Source: a bacterium
GTDB taxonomy: Bacteria; Bacteroidota; Bacteroidia; Cytophagales; Thermonemataceae
Direction: 5' to 3'
DNA length: 32,033 bases
Assembly: GCA_025362415.1 (NCBI GenBank)
Contig: JANYGM010000280.1
Coordinates: 1-32,033, forward strand
Shown here: in pieces, positions 1 through 10,800 of the stretch
Layout of the letters: each line of letters opens with the position of its first letter
Position numbering within the stretch: the stretch's first letter is position 1
Notes under the pieces: generated by a model
Database searches by the model: none
Told to the model about the DNA's origin: nothing
The model's input: the letters and a program-made list of their open reading frames with translations, nothing else
Translations under genes and position numbers: made by a program

Positions 1-130
1 TCTTTTTTATTAGTGGTCTGTACCGTAGTGGAACGAAGGTCTGACCACTAATAAAAAAGAGTAAGTTCGTTTTAAAAAGAATTATGGTCAGACCTTCATT
101 GCATTACGGTACAGACCATAATTTTTTTAA
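1..130. repeat. Two inverted copies of a hairpin element (1-60 and 74-129)
   Basis: 1-18 TCTTTTTTATTAGTGGTC is perfectly complementary to 43-60; a second hairpin at 74-89/114-129 carries a reverse-complement 24-nt loop differing at about 3 positions. Confidence 0.85.
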
Positions 131-307
131 AACTGTGTACGATAGCAAATGATAGAAACAATTATTATAACAATATCAAAAAATATACCAAAATTTCCAA
201 ATAAATTTTGGTAGTTCCTCAATTCCTTGTGCTACACTAGAGAACTTTAAATACATTTGCTAATTTTCTGCTAATGTATTGCTCCTCTTTGGGGCTGGGG
301 CTATATT

Positions 308-1966
308 TTAAAACTCAAAAACCTCTTCTACGTCCCAATTTTCACGTATAGAAATTTCTTTATTGAAGAAAATAATTTGTTCGTGAGGTATGCCTTTCTG
401 ATAATCCCCACCGTCCCAACGACCATTTTTATTGCTATCCAAAATCACTCTCAAACGGTATTTTCCTCGCTCCAAATACTCTAATTTGATGTTTTTAGGA
501 TTTATCTCTTCTCTAATCACTTGATTTGCCTCACTTAATAACTGCAAAATATAGTTTGTTGTTTTTGTGTCTTTTGGTTTTAAAGTAAGTTTGAGAGAAC
601 CAAATTTTAGTGGATCTTTGACAGATAAACGCAAGTTTTGGGTTTTCAATGTTTCATTTTCCACGCTCACAAATGCACTAGAATCAATTTTTATGTTGAT
701 ATTTTGAAAAATAATTTTTTTCTTAATTTTCAGTTGCGTTTTTTGCTTATTCCATTCAAAATCTGTACTTTTTTCAATTAAAGGAGAAACATTGACTGTA
801 TCTTTATTTTTGAGATAAGAAAGTGCTTTTTCATTAAAATCTTTGACAGGTTTAGAAAAATTAAACTCCAAACCAAAATCATTTTGTATGCTTTGTCCAT
901 CACTAGGCGTAGTTTTCAACGTAAAAGGAGCATTTTTATTACTTTTTTTGCTAAAAACAATCTTAATATTTTCTTTCATACTATTTCCTGCAGAATCTTG
1001 CGCCACAACACGCAAAGGAATAGAATCATAGTATTTTTGTGGATTAAAAAACTTGATTTCTTTGCCATTTGAAGAAAGAATATAAGTTATTTTGTCATTA
1101 TCAGCAATATTGATGCCTTCAATATCCAATGTTTTCAGTCCTTCATTAAGTTCTAAAATAAAACTATTTTCTGTGTTGCTGGCACGCTTACGCATTATTT
1201 TTGGTAAAATATGGTCTTCCCTACCTAAAAAAAGTTGCACACTATCTTTATTTTGTATGAGATTTATGGAAGAAGTCAGAAAACCAATTCTTTCTTTTTC
1301 AGCATTATAAAAATTATTACTATTTTCATCAGAAAGTGCAAAAATCTTATATTTTCCTTTCCTAATATTTTCAAAGTTAAAACTTCCATTATCTTCCATT
1401 TGGGTAATATAATATGGAATATCTTTATCAACTTTCAATGTGTCATCTTCTTGGTAAAGTGCAATTATTGCTTTTGTTGGAGATTTTCCGCTTATCACGT
1501 CCTGCACTTGCCCACGTACATACAAGGAATCAATTTTACTACCTGTACTAAATGTTACTTTTGCATTTTTTGCAACATTTCCTTCCGTTATATCCTTAAT
1601 TGCTTTCCTGAAATTGAGTGTGTAAGTAGTATTTGGCTCTAAATCTTTCTCAAAAATAATGCTAATACTTGTCTTATTTTCGTTTGATTTGTACAAACTT
1701 TTGGGCGTAGGCGTGATAATCAGCTCTTTTTGGAGGTTTTCTAACTTTACCCACTCATCAAATTGTAGTGTAATCTCTTTTTTGGTAAAATTAAGGCTTT
1801 TATTTGCAGGTGTAGATGACAAAAGACGTGGCGGAAGGCTATCTTTTTTGCCTCCAGTCAGTCCGCCTGGATTAGCACAATTTTGCAACAAAAACATCAC
1901 CAAAACACTCAAAAACAATGTTTTGGTGATTAAATAAGGCATTACATTTTTTATCTTTTTATTCAT
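308..1966 (-). CDS. Ig-like (Big_5/SbsA-type) domain lipoprotein
   Basis: ORF with signal peptide and lipobox (FLLQNCANPGG), then LPPRLLSSTPANKSLNF..ITLQFDEWV..L typical of Bacteroidota Big_5 proteins; start refined to MNKKIKN (1966). Confidence 0.8.
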   Translation of the reverse strand: MNKKIKNVMPYLITKTLFLSVLVMFLLQNCANPGGLTGGKKDSLPPRLLSSTPANKSLNFTKKEITLQFDEWVKLENLQKELIITPTPKSLYKSNENKTSISIIFEKDLEPNTTYTLNFRKAIKDITEGNVAKNAKVTFSTGSKIDSLYVRGQVQDVISGKSPTKAIIALYQEDDTLKVDKDIPYYITQMEDNGSFNFENIRKGKYKIFALSDENSNNFYNAEKERIGFLTSSINLIQNKDSVQLFLGREDHILPKIMRKRASNTENSFILELNEGLKTLDIEGINIADNDKITYILSSNGKEIKFFNPQKYYDSIPLRVVAQDSAGNSMKENIKIVFSKKSNKNAPFTLKTTPSDGQSIQNDFGLEFNFSKPVKDFNEKALSYLKNKDTVNVSPLIEKSTDFEWNKQKTQLKIKKKIIFQNINIKIDSSAFVSVENETLKTQNLRLSVKDPLKFGSLKLTLKPKDTKTTNYILQLLSEANQVIREEINPKNIKLEYLERGKYRLRVILDSNKNGRWDGGDYQKGIPHEQIIFFNKEISIRENWDVEEVFEF

Positions 1967-2037
1967 TTTGAGAATACTAATGTTTGTATGATTTAATTGC
2001 AAAAATACAATATTTTTACACAACGCATAGGAAAATA

Positions 2038-2067
2038 AAAAACAGCAACTAATTAAAGTTGCTGTTT
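2038..2067 (-). terminator. Rho-independent terminator
   Basis: AAAACAGCAACT-aatta-AAGTTGCTGTTTT hairpin with T-run on the minus strand, after the 2107-2901 gene. Confidence 0.7.
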
Positions 2068-2106
2068 TCTGTTTCCTAAAAATTGAATAGGTTGTTGAAC
2101 ATCTAA

Positions 2107-2901
2107 TTATAAGTTAATCATCACACCAAAATTAAGCCCTATGCTACCAAATGGCAATACAGGAGTAATCTCTTTTCTTGGAGAGGAAGATGGTGATGAT
2201 GCTGTATTATCCACTTCTACTGAATAGGTTGTTTCTCTATCTTTTACAGAAGAACCTGCTAAAACATCTATACCATTACTAGTAAATTTTGTAATAACTG
2301 CTTTTGTAGGACGGTAAGACATAGCTGTATAGGCAATTTCTCCATATAGAGAAATTTTCTGATTTACTGCGAAATTTATGCCCATAGCACCTTTAAAACC
2401 TAATGCTATGCCACCAGTTGTTTTTCTTTCTAGTACATAGATAGATCCAGCAGTACCAGTAATCACGTCTGTAACAGAGGCAGATGCTATCACAAGTCCA
2501 GCTTTTGCATAAGGAACCATTTTCCCTTCCATAGCAGTAGAGAGGACAATATTAGGAGTGAATGCAAACGCACTACCACTTGATTCTAGCTGACTTCTAT
2601 CATTACCCCTGTCATCTTTGACTAGGTTCTTCTTTCCTACCAAATAGGAAATATCTAAGCCCAAACCAATGTTTTTGTTGAACATATAGCCAATGCCCAG
2701 TTCTCCATTAAAGCCTGTTCCATAAGAACCATTTGTGTTAAATTCAGTATTTGGGTCTTTTGAATTGCTACCATCACTTATTCTCTGTGAGCCAGAAGGC
2801 AAGGCATAACCCAAACCTGCACGTACAAAAAGTTTTTGTGCTGATGCTGTACCAGCCGACAAGCCAAGAGCCATTACGAGAGTAAAAAATGTTTTTTTCA
2901 T
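2107..2901 (-). CDS. Outer membrane beta-barrel protein
   Basis: Signal peptide MKKTFFTLVMALGLSAGTASAQ, glycine/aromatic-rich alternating strands. Confidence 0.75.
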   Translation of the reverse strand: MKKTFFTLVMALGLSAGTASAQKLFVRAGLGYALPSGSQRISDGSNSKDPNTEFNTNGSYGTGFNGELGIGYMFNKNIGLGLDISYLVGKKNLVKDDRGNDRSQLESSGSAFAFTPNIVLSTAMEGKMVPYAKAGLVIASASVTDVITGTAGSIYVLERKTTGGIALGFKGAMGINFAVNQKISLYGEIAYTAMSYRPTKAVITKFTSNGIDVLAGSSVKDRETTYSVEVDNTASSPSSSPRKEITPVLPFGSIGLNFGVMINL

Positions 2902-2967
2902 TTGATTTTTTTGTTTAGAATGTAATTTATTAACAATTCAAGCAATGTTCAAAGACCGTGCCATCTT

Positions 2968-4050
2968 TTATTTTTCTGCTGCTTTTTCTCCACAACAAGC
3001 GCAAAAAGGCAAATGAGAGAAGTTTTTGTTGCCACATTTTGGGCAGTTACTAAATAGCCCTAAACCACAATACCTGCAAAAATCAGTTACAAGTTGATAA
3101 ACCTCATTTTCTTTCTTTTTGGTTGGAATAGCCCAGTTTTTGATAAGAAAATCTTTGCCACAAGAAGGGCAAAAGTGGTTTTCTAAGGCTTTTTCTGCGA
3201 CTTCAATTTGTACGTTTTTAGCACGTTCTTGTGTAGAAATATTGAGTTCTGCACGTTTTTCTTCCAAAAACTGCTGAATTTTTTTGATAGCATAATAACC
3301 AAGTCCAGCAGAAAGGATAACGCCTACCACAGCACGTACATAACCGCCGTAGTGTGGCAAATAAGGCACTAATCCAATGAAAAACGCATACACTGAAAAC
3401 AAAGAAAAGCCTAAAAACAATGGTGCAAACTTATGTCTTCTATAACGTACAAAGAAAAAGATGCCTAACGCAAGTATAGGAGCAACAAAAAGCAATCTGA
3501 TTAAAAAAACTTTGAGTTCGTAGCTTTTTAGTTCCACATAATATTTATCTTCTGCGGATTGTTGCTCTTTGGTGATTAGTTGCTGAACAGCAAAGATTTT
3601 TTTGTTAATTACGTCTATTTCTGCTTGTCTGGCGTTTAGTTGTGTGCGCCAATCTTGTTCAATTTTAGAAAGTTCATCTAATTTTTTGACTCTTGAAGTA
3701 ACTTCTTCGTCTTTGTCTGGTGAGCCTAAGGTTTTGCGTGTTTCCACCCAATTATCAAATGATTTTTTTTCATCATTATAATTTTGTTGTGCTGTTGAGA
3801 TGGTATTTTCCACAGAACTTTTCTTTGTAACTACATTTGCCATCTCAATATTGAGCTTTTCTGTGTCTTTATTGAGGTTTGCCATTATGGCAGCATTTTC
3901 AAAATCTTTTTGCTCTGGTCTTCTGGTAGAAGTATCAAGGTCATCAATAATTCTGTTTGCCAACATTATCAGAAACCACGCCAAAATGATAGCAATAGCA
4001 TATTTGATGATGCTTGAAGTTGTTTCTAGTTTTTTACTGTTTAGTTCCAT
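2968..4050 (-). CDS. Membrane protein with coiled coil and C-terminal zinc ribbons
   Basis: N-terminal TM, coiled coil, further TMs, then CPSCG..CRYCG..CPKCG..CACCG. Confidence 0.7.
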   Translation of the reverse strand: MELNSKKLETTSSIIKYAIAIILAWFLIMLANRIIDDLDTSTRRPEQKDFENAAIMANLNKDTEKLNIEMANVVTKKSSVENTISTAQQNYNDEKKSFDNWVETRKTLGSPDKDEEVTSRVKKLDELSKIEQDWRTQLNARQAEIDVINKKIFAVQQLITKEQQSAEDKYYVELKSYELKVFLIRLLFVAPILALGIFFFVRYRRHKFAPLFLGFSLFSVYAFFIGLVPYLPHYGGYVRAVVGVILSAGLGYYAIKKIQQFLEEKRAELNISTQERAKNVQIEVAEKALENHFCPSCGKDFLIKNWAIPTKKKENEVYQLVTDFCRYCGLGLFSNCPKCGNKNFSHLPFCACCGEKAAEK

Positions 4051-4188
4051 TGGATTAGTTGTTTTTTACAGGTGTAGCCCCTAAATCCCCAAAGAGGACT
4101 TTAAACGCATTAAGGGGACTTTGGATACTTTTTTGAATAGTTTTTATTTTTGAAATAATGTACTTGTATTTACTCCCCTTGCGCTACG

Positions 4189-5145
4189 CTAGGGGTTGGG
4201 GGCTATTTTGGGGTTGGGGGCTATTTTCAGCACATAAATCAAACTAGAATAATTATCATTTCCTGCTTTAAGATTTGATACCAAACCACGCCAAAAAGCC
4301 TTTATTTTGTTCAGAAAGCTACTTTTATTGTTGTCTTTATACTCCATACTTAGCATACTGATATAAAAAGCATCATATTTCATTGGTAAAATCTTCTCCA
4401 AAGTAATATTATGCCTTTCAAAAAGCTGTTTTAGCGTACTTTTAGAAAAATGGTACAAATGTCTTGGCACATCATAAGCCGCCCAAAAACGTCCAAAAAA
4501 CTTCGCATCATCACTTTCTAAGTTCGGAACAGCAATAATGAGCCTTCCATTAGGTTTTAGGAGGCTTTTCAGATGCAAAATGGTTTTGTCTAACTCGTGA
4601 ATATGCTCCAAAACGTGCCAAAGCGTGATAATATCATACCTTTTTTCTGTTTTTATCTCAAAAACATCAGCAAAAATAGTTGTATTATTATTTTGATTAG
4701 AAAGCGTTTTTATGGCAATATTTCTAGCTTCTGTATCAGTTTCTACGCCTTCAATATTCCAATTATTTTGGGCGCACACCTCCAAAAAAGCACCTACGCC
4801 ACAACCCATATCTAGCAAATATTTTTCATTATTTTGCTGATTATTTTGCGTTGAAAATTCATTGATAATATTAAGTTTTCGTGCTAATGCACGCTCACGC
4901 ACATAATAATAAATTTTGCTAATAATGCCTTTCTGCTCGTTTGAGTGAGAAATATAATTACCAGACTGATAATATTTGACAATTCCTTCTGCGGTTGGAC
5001 GTGGACTTGTAAACACAAAATTACAGGCATCACAACGCAAAAGGTTAAATTTTTGTGCTGTGTGAGCAGTATTGTCTTCACACACCAAAAACGGACTAAA
5101 TTTTGCCTCTTTACAAACAGGACAATTTGAAACTTCTTCTAACAT
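4189..5145 (-). CDS. Class I SAM-dependent methyltransferase with N-terminal Cys cluster
   Basis: CPVCKEAKF..CDACNFVFTSPRP; LLDMGCGVGAFL; WHVLEHIHE; VPNLES..FGRFWAAYDVPRHLYHFS. Confidence 0.85.
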   Translation of the reverse strand: MLEEVSNCPVCKEAKFSPFLVCEDNTAHTAQKFNLLRCDACNFVFTSPRPTAEGIVKYYQSGNYISHSNEQKGIISKIYYYVRERALARKLNIINEFSTQNNQQNNEKYLLDMGCGVGAFLEVCAQNNWNIEGVETDTEARNIAIKTLSNQNNNTTIFADVFEIKTEKRYDIITLWHVLEHIHELDKTILHLKSLLKPNGRLIIAVPNLESDDAKFFGRFWAAYDVPRHLYHFSKSTLKQLFERHNITLEKILPMKYDAFYISMLSMEYKDNNKSSFLNKIKAFWRGLVSNLKAGNDNYSSLIYVLKIAPNPKIAPNP

Positions 5146-5323
5146 TTATTTTTTATTTTTACCACCAAGAAACAACCTACTCCTTACCACAAACCTACTC
5201 AAACTAAACGTAGTATCAAAATAAATCAGTATGGATAATACTAACTAATACCATAAACTATTGATTATCAATGTTTTGTAATATTATTTTGAACTATATT
5301 TGTGAATCACTTAATTTTATTTT

Positions 5324-5353
5324 TTTGAATAGCTATTTTTATTATTATATTTG
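5324..5353 (+). promoter_or_regulatory. Bacteroidota-type promoter
   Basis: TTTG-N18-TATATTTG upstream of the SDR gene. Confidence 0.5.
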
Positions 5354-5498
5354 CGTTAAGTTGTTGATAGGAAAAGATATGTAATATCTTGATAATCAAA
5401 AAGTACGAGTGTTATTTTTTGCAAAAACTATCAAAAAATGCTGTTGTTTATGAACTGAATCATATAAATATCACCAATAACTAAAACCGACAAAATAA

Positions 5499-6203
5499 AT
5501 GAATTTAAAAGAGGCAAAAGTCCTGATTACAGGCGCAAGTTCTGGTATAGGCTTGCAAACGGCTAAAATGCTACTTGCACAAGGTGCAAAAGTGGCTATA
5601 TGCGCTCGTAATGCAGACAAATTGCATCAAGTTGCTAAAGAAATTGGAGCTTTTGGGATTACTGCTGATGTAAGCAACGAAGATGATGTAAAACATATGA
5701 TAAATGCCATTATAAAAGAATTTGGAGGCTTTAATGTGCTGATAAATAATGCAGCTTTTGGGCATTTTGCACCACTTGTGGAGGTTTCTACGGAGAAATT
5801 TAATGAGCTTTTGGCTACAAATATCACAGGAGCAATGATGGTTGGGCGTGAGAGTGCTAAACATTTCATTGAAAATAGTTATGGAAATATTGTTAATATT
5901 TCTTCTACAGCAGGAAATGCAGGCTTTGCAAGCGGAACTGCTTATGTTGCGACCAAATTTGCGCTCAAAGGAATGACCGAATGTTGGCGTGCAGAGCTAC
6001 GCAAGCATAATATACGTGTGATGCTCGTAAACCCAAGTGAAGTACAAACCAACTTTTTGCCTAATTCTGGACGAGAGGCACGCCCAGAAAATGAAACAAA
6101 ATTAGATGCTGAAGAGATTGCACACGTTATTTTGGCTATGCTAGAAATGCGTGATAGAGGTTTTATTACGGAAGCTACCATTTTTGCCACAAATCCGCAG
6201 TAA
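5499..6203 (+). CDS. SDR family oxidoreductase
   Basis: TGASSGIG, NNAAFG, YVATKFALKG catalytic YxxxK. Confidence 0.9.
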   Translation: MNLKEAKVLITGASSGIGLQTAKMLLAQGAKVAICARNADKLHQVAKEIGAFGITADVSNEDDVKHMINAIIKEFGGFNVLINNAAFGHFAPLVEVSTEKFNELLATNITGAMMVGRESAKHFIENSYGNIVNISSTAGNAGFASGTAYVATKFALKGMTECWRAELRKHNIRVMLVNPSEVQTNFLPNSGREARPENETKLDAEEIAHVILAMLEMRDRGFITEATIFATNPQ

Positions 6204-6382
6204 ATTAGAGGTATGAAGCGTAGGTACGAAGTACGAATTTATAAAACTTTATCTTTTGTATTTCTGTAAAACAACAAATTTTTTAAAGAAAATAACTAAC
6301 TTTGTGCCTTAGATATTGAATGAAAAATACAATCATTAGAAATAAACAAAAACTTGATAATCAATGTTTTGTATTCATTCAT

Positions 6383-6410
6383 AATTCACAATTTACAATT
6401 CACAATTCAA
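6383..6410 (+). repeat. Period-7 array (AATTCAC)n upstream of start codon
   Basis: aattcac aatttac aattcac aattcaa, ending 5 nt before the ATG at 6416. Confidence 0.75.
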
Positions 6411-6415
6411 AAATA

Positions 6416-7480
6416 ATGCAATTAGAAGTTCAAAATATCATTCAACAGACAGAAAACGCTGTTGAAATTGTTTTTAATCAACCCCAAAATGCGCCACTAA
6501 GCTACAAATCTGGGCAGTTTCTCACTCTTATCATAAAAGTTGGCAAAGAAGAATTCCGCCGTTCTTATTCTATTTGTAGCTCGTATGCAACGCAACAAAG
6601 CACTATTTCGGTGCTTGTCAAGCGTGTGGAAGGGGGCAAAATCTCTAATCTTCTTAATAATTCTATCAAAAAAGGTGATTTAATTGATGTTCTTGTGCCT
6701 ACAGGCACTTTTGCACCAGAAATTTTGCCTAGTAATCAGTATTTTCTCTTTGCAGGTGGTAGTGGCATTACGCCAATGATGTCTATTTTGCAATCTGTGC
6801 TTCATACACAACCCACAAGTGAGGTATGTCTTATCTATGCAAGCAGAAATGAAGAAAATATACTTTTTAGAGAAAGATTAGAAAATTTGCAAAATGAATT
6901 TGGTAATAAACTGAAAGTTTTTCACGTATTATCTCGTCCTAGTGCTACGTGGGCAGATAATGGAGGTTTTACAGGGCGTTTGATAGCTGAAGTAGTAGAG
7001 AAAATAATGAAAGAAAATACATCAGAAAACAGAACAGAAAACCCTCTGACACTCTCTAAACAGTATTTGATGTGTGGCACTTCTGGAATGATGGAAACTA
7101 TCACGCATACTTTTGAAAAACTTGGTTTACAAGGACTTAGGAAAGAAAGTTTTGCTGTTGATTTTACACAAAAAACCGTTCCTGTGGAGTTTTCTAAGGA
7201 AAGAATTACGCAAAATATTACAGTTATTTATAATGGAAATACCTATAATTTTGACGTAAATCCTTCTCAAACTATCTTGGAGGCAGCTATGAAAAAGAAT
7301 ATTGATTTGCCTTATTCTTGCCAAAGTGGGCTTTGTACTGCTTGCTTGGGCAAATGTACGCAAGGAGCTATCAAAAATATGGAAACAGACGCACTCACAG
7401 ACAAAGAAATTGCAGAAGGCTACGTTTTGACGTGTTCTGCGCACCCAATTAGTACGGGAGTAGTCATTGAAATTGATTAG
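6416..7480 (+). CDS. Ferredoxin-NADP reductase-like / PaaE-like flavin reductase with C-terminal 2Fe-2S ferredoxin domain
   Basis: RRSYSICSS (FAD), GGSGITPMMSIL (NAD), CQSGLCTACLGKC...C 2Fe-2S; start refined to MQLEVQ. Confidence 0.85.
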   Translation: MQLEVQNIIQQTENAVEIVFNQPQNAPLSYKSGQFLTLIIKVGKEEFRRSYSICSSYATQQSTISVLVKRVEGGKISNLLNNSIKKGDLIDVLVPTGTFAPEILPSNQYFLFAGGSGITPMMSILQSVLHTQPTSEVCLIYASRNEENILFRERLENLQNEFGNKLKVFHVLSRPSATWADNGGFTGRLIAEVVEKIMKENTSENRTENPLTLSKQYLMCGTSGMMETITHTFEKLGLQGLRKESFAVDFTQKTVPVEFSKERITQNITVIYNGNTYNFDVNPSQTILEAAMKKNIDLPYSCQSGLCTACLGKCTQGAIKNMETDALTDKEIAEGYVLTCSAHPISTGVVIEID

Positions 7481-7495
7481 ATAATTTTTAGTTTT

Positions 7496-7525
7496 TTCCA
7501 AATCTTTAAGATTTGGAATTTTTTT
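7496..7525 (+). terminator. Rho-independent terminator
   Basis: CCAAATCTTTAAGATTTGG followed by a T-run. Confidence 0.75.
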
Positions 7526-7576
7526 AGGTTTAATTCATTGAATTTTCTGCAAAAATAAAAAACTTTGGACAAATAT

Positions 7577-7697
7577 AGGACTTACACAAAACCTATTAAA
7601 AACCACCCCTAACCCCTCCTAAAAAGGAGGGGGACAAACTCCTCTCCTTCCTAAGGAGGGGTTGGGGGTGGTTATAGAACTTTTTTACATAAGTCCT
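7577..7697. mobile_element. MITE-like element with GC-rich palindromic core
   Basis: Terminal AGGACTTAC..GTAAGTCCT-like inverted repeats (one end CATAAGTCCT), core CCACCCCTAACCCCTCC...GGAGGGGTTGGGGGTGG; a near-identical inverted copy at 23092-23213; TA at both ends. Confidence 0.75.
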
Positions 7698-7882
7698 AAA
7701 ATAATAAGGCAAAGAAGTATATTTATATAGTTTTATTTTTTTATATTTGATAAAAATATAAAATTTGATAAAATTTTACAAAAAATAAATGTAAATTTAG
7801 CACACTTTTAAAACTATATCAAACCTTGTGTTAGTTCACAGTGTTAGTTCACAACTGAAAACTAATCTAAATCACTTATCTT

Positions 7883-10800
7883 ATGCGTAAAATTCTCCTA
7901 AAAATCTTTGATATTGAAGATAATGAGTTTGTACAAGTAATGTTGCTTCTTGCTATGGGTTTTGCTATTGGTGTTTTTTTGGCTACTTATGATGTGGCAA
8001 CTATGACACTTTTTGTAGGAAATCTCAATGAGAAAACAGATTTGCCACTTGCCGTAATGGCTACAGGTGGCGTAGGGATAGTATTTACTTATCTTTTTTC
8101 TTTCCTACAATCCAAAATATCTTACTCACGCCTTTCTGTGGGGGTTTTATTCATTATTTTAGTTTCCCTAATTGCTATTCGTGTGGGATATGGTGAGATA
8201 ACGCCAGAAACAATGAAAAACAAAAAAGAACTTATTTTCCTTTCATTAGTGCTTATGGGTCCTTTTGATGCACTTTTATTGCTGATTTTTTGGGGAAGTA
8301 TTGCTCGTATGTTTGTCTTGAAACAACAAAAACGTATTGTGGGTGGCGTGGATATTGGGAAAGGGGTTGCAACACTTATAGCTTTCCTTACTATTCCTAT
8401 TATTTCTAACTTTTTGCCAAATACGGCAGACCTTACTTACATCAGTATTGTAGCCTTATTTATCATTATTGGTATTTATTTGGCTATCATAGCTAAATCT
8501 CCTTTGCTCGCACAAGGCAAGCAAAAGCGGGTACGTACACGAGGGGAAGAGGCAAAAAAAGTGGCTACATTTGGCATTGGAACAATATTAAAGAATAAAT
8601 ATATTGTTTCTATGATGCTTTTTATTATGTTTGCTATGATAGGAAGTAAATTTGTTGATTATACTTTTGTCAATGTAATGGGGCAACAATACCCAGATGA
8701 GAAAGATTTGCAGAACTTTATTGCCGTTTTCCAAGGGATTACGCTAGTTTTTGCCCTTATTATTCAGATTTTTGTGAGTGATTGGCTGGTAGAAACTTAC
8801 GGCTTACGGGTAACACTTCTCATAAATCCTATACTTCTGATTGTTTTTACTGCTTTATGTGCTGTTATTGGTACTTTTATGGGCTTTGAACCTGCGTCAA
8901 GTGGTTTTATTTTGTTCTTTTTGGCAGTAGCTTTGAGCAAACTTTTTACCAGCTCCCTCAAAGATGCCGTTGATGATGCTGTATTTAAGTTTTTCTACTT
9001 TCCTATTGATGCAACCATACGCTTAGACGTAATGGCACGTATGGACGGAATTATAAAAGTAGGTTCTGGGCTTATTGCAGGGCTTATTTTGACAGGAATA
9101 CAAGTTTTGCATTTTTCTAGTTTGCTTCTTTTTATCTTTGCACTTATTCCAATTATTATAGGTTGGGTTTTTGCAACAAATAGAATGTACGAAAAATACC
9201 GCATTACATTGCAAGAAACGCTGATTAGTACCAAAAACAAAGCAGTCAAAAATGTTAATAGTGAGTTTTCTATTGATAGAATGCTTTTGGGTGAAATTAA
9301 AAGCGACAACCCAGATAAGGTTATTTTTGCCCTCAAACTAATGGAAAAATTAGAGCCGACACTTTTTGAAGAAAAAATGGTTGCTTTGGCTAATAAGGCT
9401 AATTTTCCTACGGTGCAAGACTATGCAATGAACAAAATTGAGGCTCTCAACATCACACAAGAGGGTATTACTTCTTTCAAACAAATGACTGATGAAGAAA
9501 TACGCAAACAAGTAAAATCAAGAAATATCAATGATAGATTAGAAATAGCTAAGATTTTTCATACTGTTGCTAATCCAAAAAATGAATATTTATTGATAGA
9601 ATTATTGCGTGATATTGATTTTAAAGTACGTTTGTATGCTATTCACGCAGCACGAAAAATCAAAAAACCAGAATCTTGGAATATTCTCATTGATGCCTTG
9701 CCCTCTGCTTTGCTAGGAAATGCCGCTGCTGCTGCCCTGATTGCTATGGGTGATGATGTTTTGCCATTTTTGGAAGCCTCTTTCCAAAAAACAGGACAAA
9801 ATGAACATATTATGTCCCGTATTGTGCAAATTTATGGCAGAATTGGTACACCAAAGGCTATTTCTTTGCTGTGGGGCAAACTTTCGTACCCAGACCAAGA
9901 AGTCATAGAACAAGCTCTTTTTGCATTTAGTTATAATAATATCAAAGTACCAATAGACAAACACACGCTTATCAACCATATTATAGAAGTTGAAATTGGA
10001 GATGCTGCGTGGGATATTGCCGCACTTTCAGAGATAAAAGATGCTCCTTATAATGAATATCTTATCAAATCTCTCAAAGATGAGGTAGCTTATAACTTTG
10101 AAAGTATTTTTACTTTGTTGTCTTTGATATATGATTACCAATCTATACAACTTGTAAAAGATTGTTTAGAAAGTGACCAAGCAGACGGCAAAATGTTTGC
10201 TATTGAGCTTTTGGATATGTTTTTGGCTGATGAACTCAAACCAAAACTTTTTCCTATTTTGGAAGATATTAAAAATGAAGAAAAAGTAGAAAAATTGCAG
10301 ATTTATTTCCCTCGTGAAAAATTTAATTCTGTTGATGTTCTAAAACACCTTATCAGTAGAGATTATACTTTTACTAACCGTTGGACACGTGCCACCGCTA
10401 TTTATTCTCTTGGAAATACACAAGATTTGATTGGTTTGGAGGAGCTAAAAGCTAATTTATTTCACCCAGACCCACTTTTGTATGAAACTTCTGCGTGGGC
10501 AATTTGTGTACACGACCGCCCACAATATGAGGCTATGAAAGACCGTTTGCACAAAAAAGTAATGCTTGAAATTGATGAAGTAATGAAAAAAGCATTAGGA
10601 AATACCATTGAAATAATGCCTTTGAGGATACAAAAAACAATGTTTTTGAAAGAAATTGACTTTTTCCAAAATATTCCTTCTGATATTGTTTCTGAAATTG
10701 TGGAACTCATACAAGTACGCAAAATTGCAAGAGATACCATAGTTTTGCACAAAGGACAAAATGCGGAAAGTCCTATTTATGTTGTGGTTAGTGGTCGTTT

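Noticed and set aside
215-245. Possible diverged relative of the CCTTGCGCTACGCTAGGG hairpin (cf. 4177-4194) at ccttgtgctacactagag
   Set aside because: Similarity is suggestive but too short and the flanking stem is weak
843-1937. Plus-strand ORFs of 60-135 aa opposite the Big_5 lipoprotein gene
   Set aside because: Antisense to a well-supported CDS; low-complexity F/I/L-rich translations with no domain motifs
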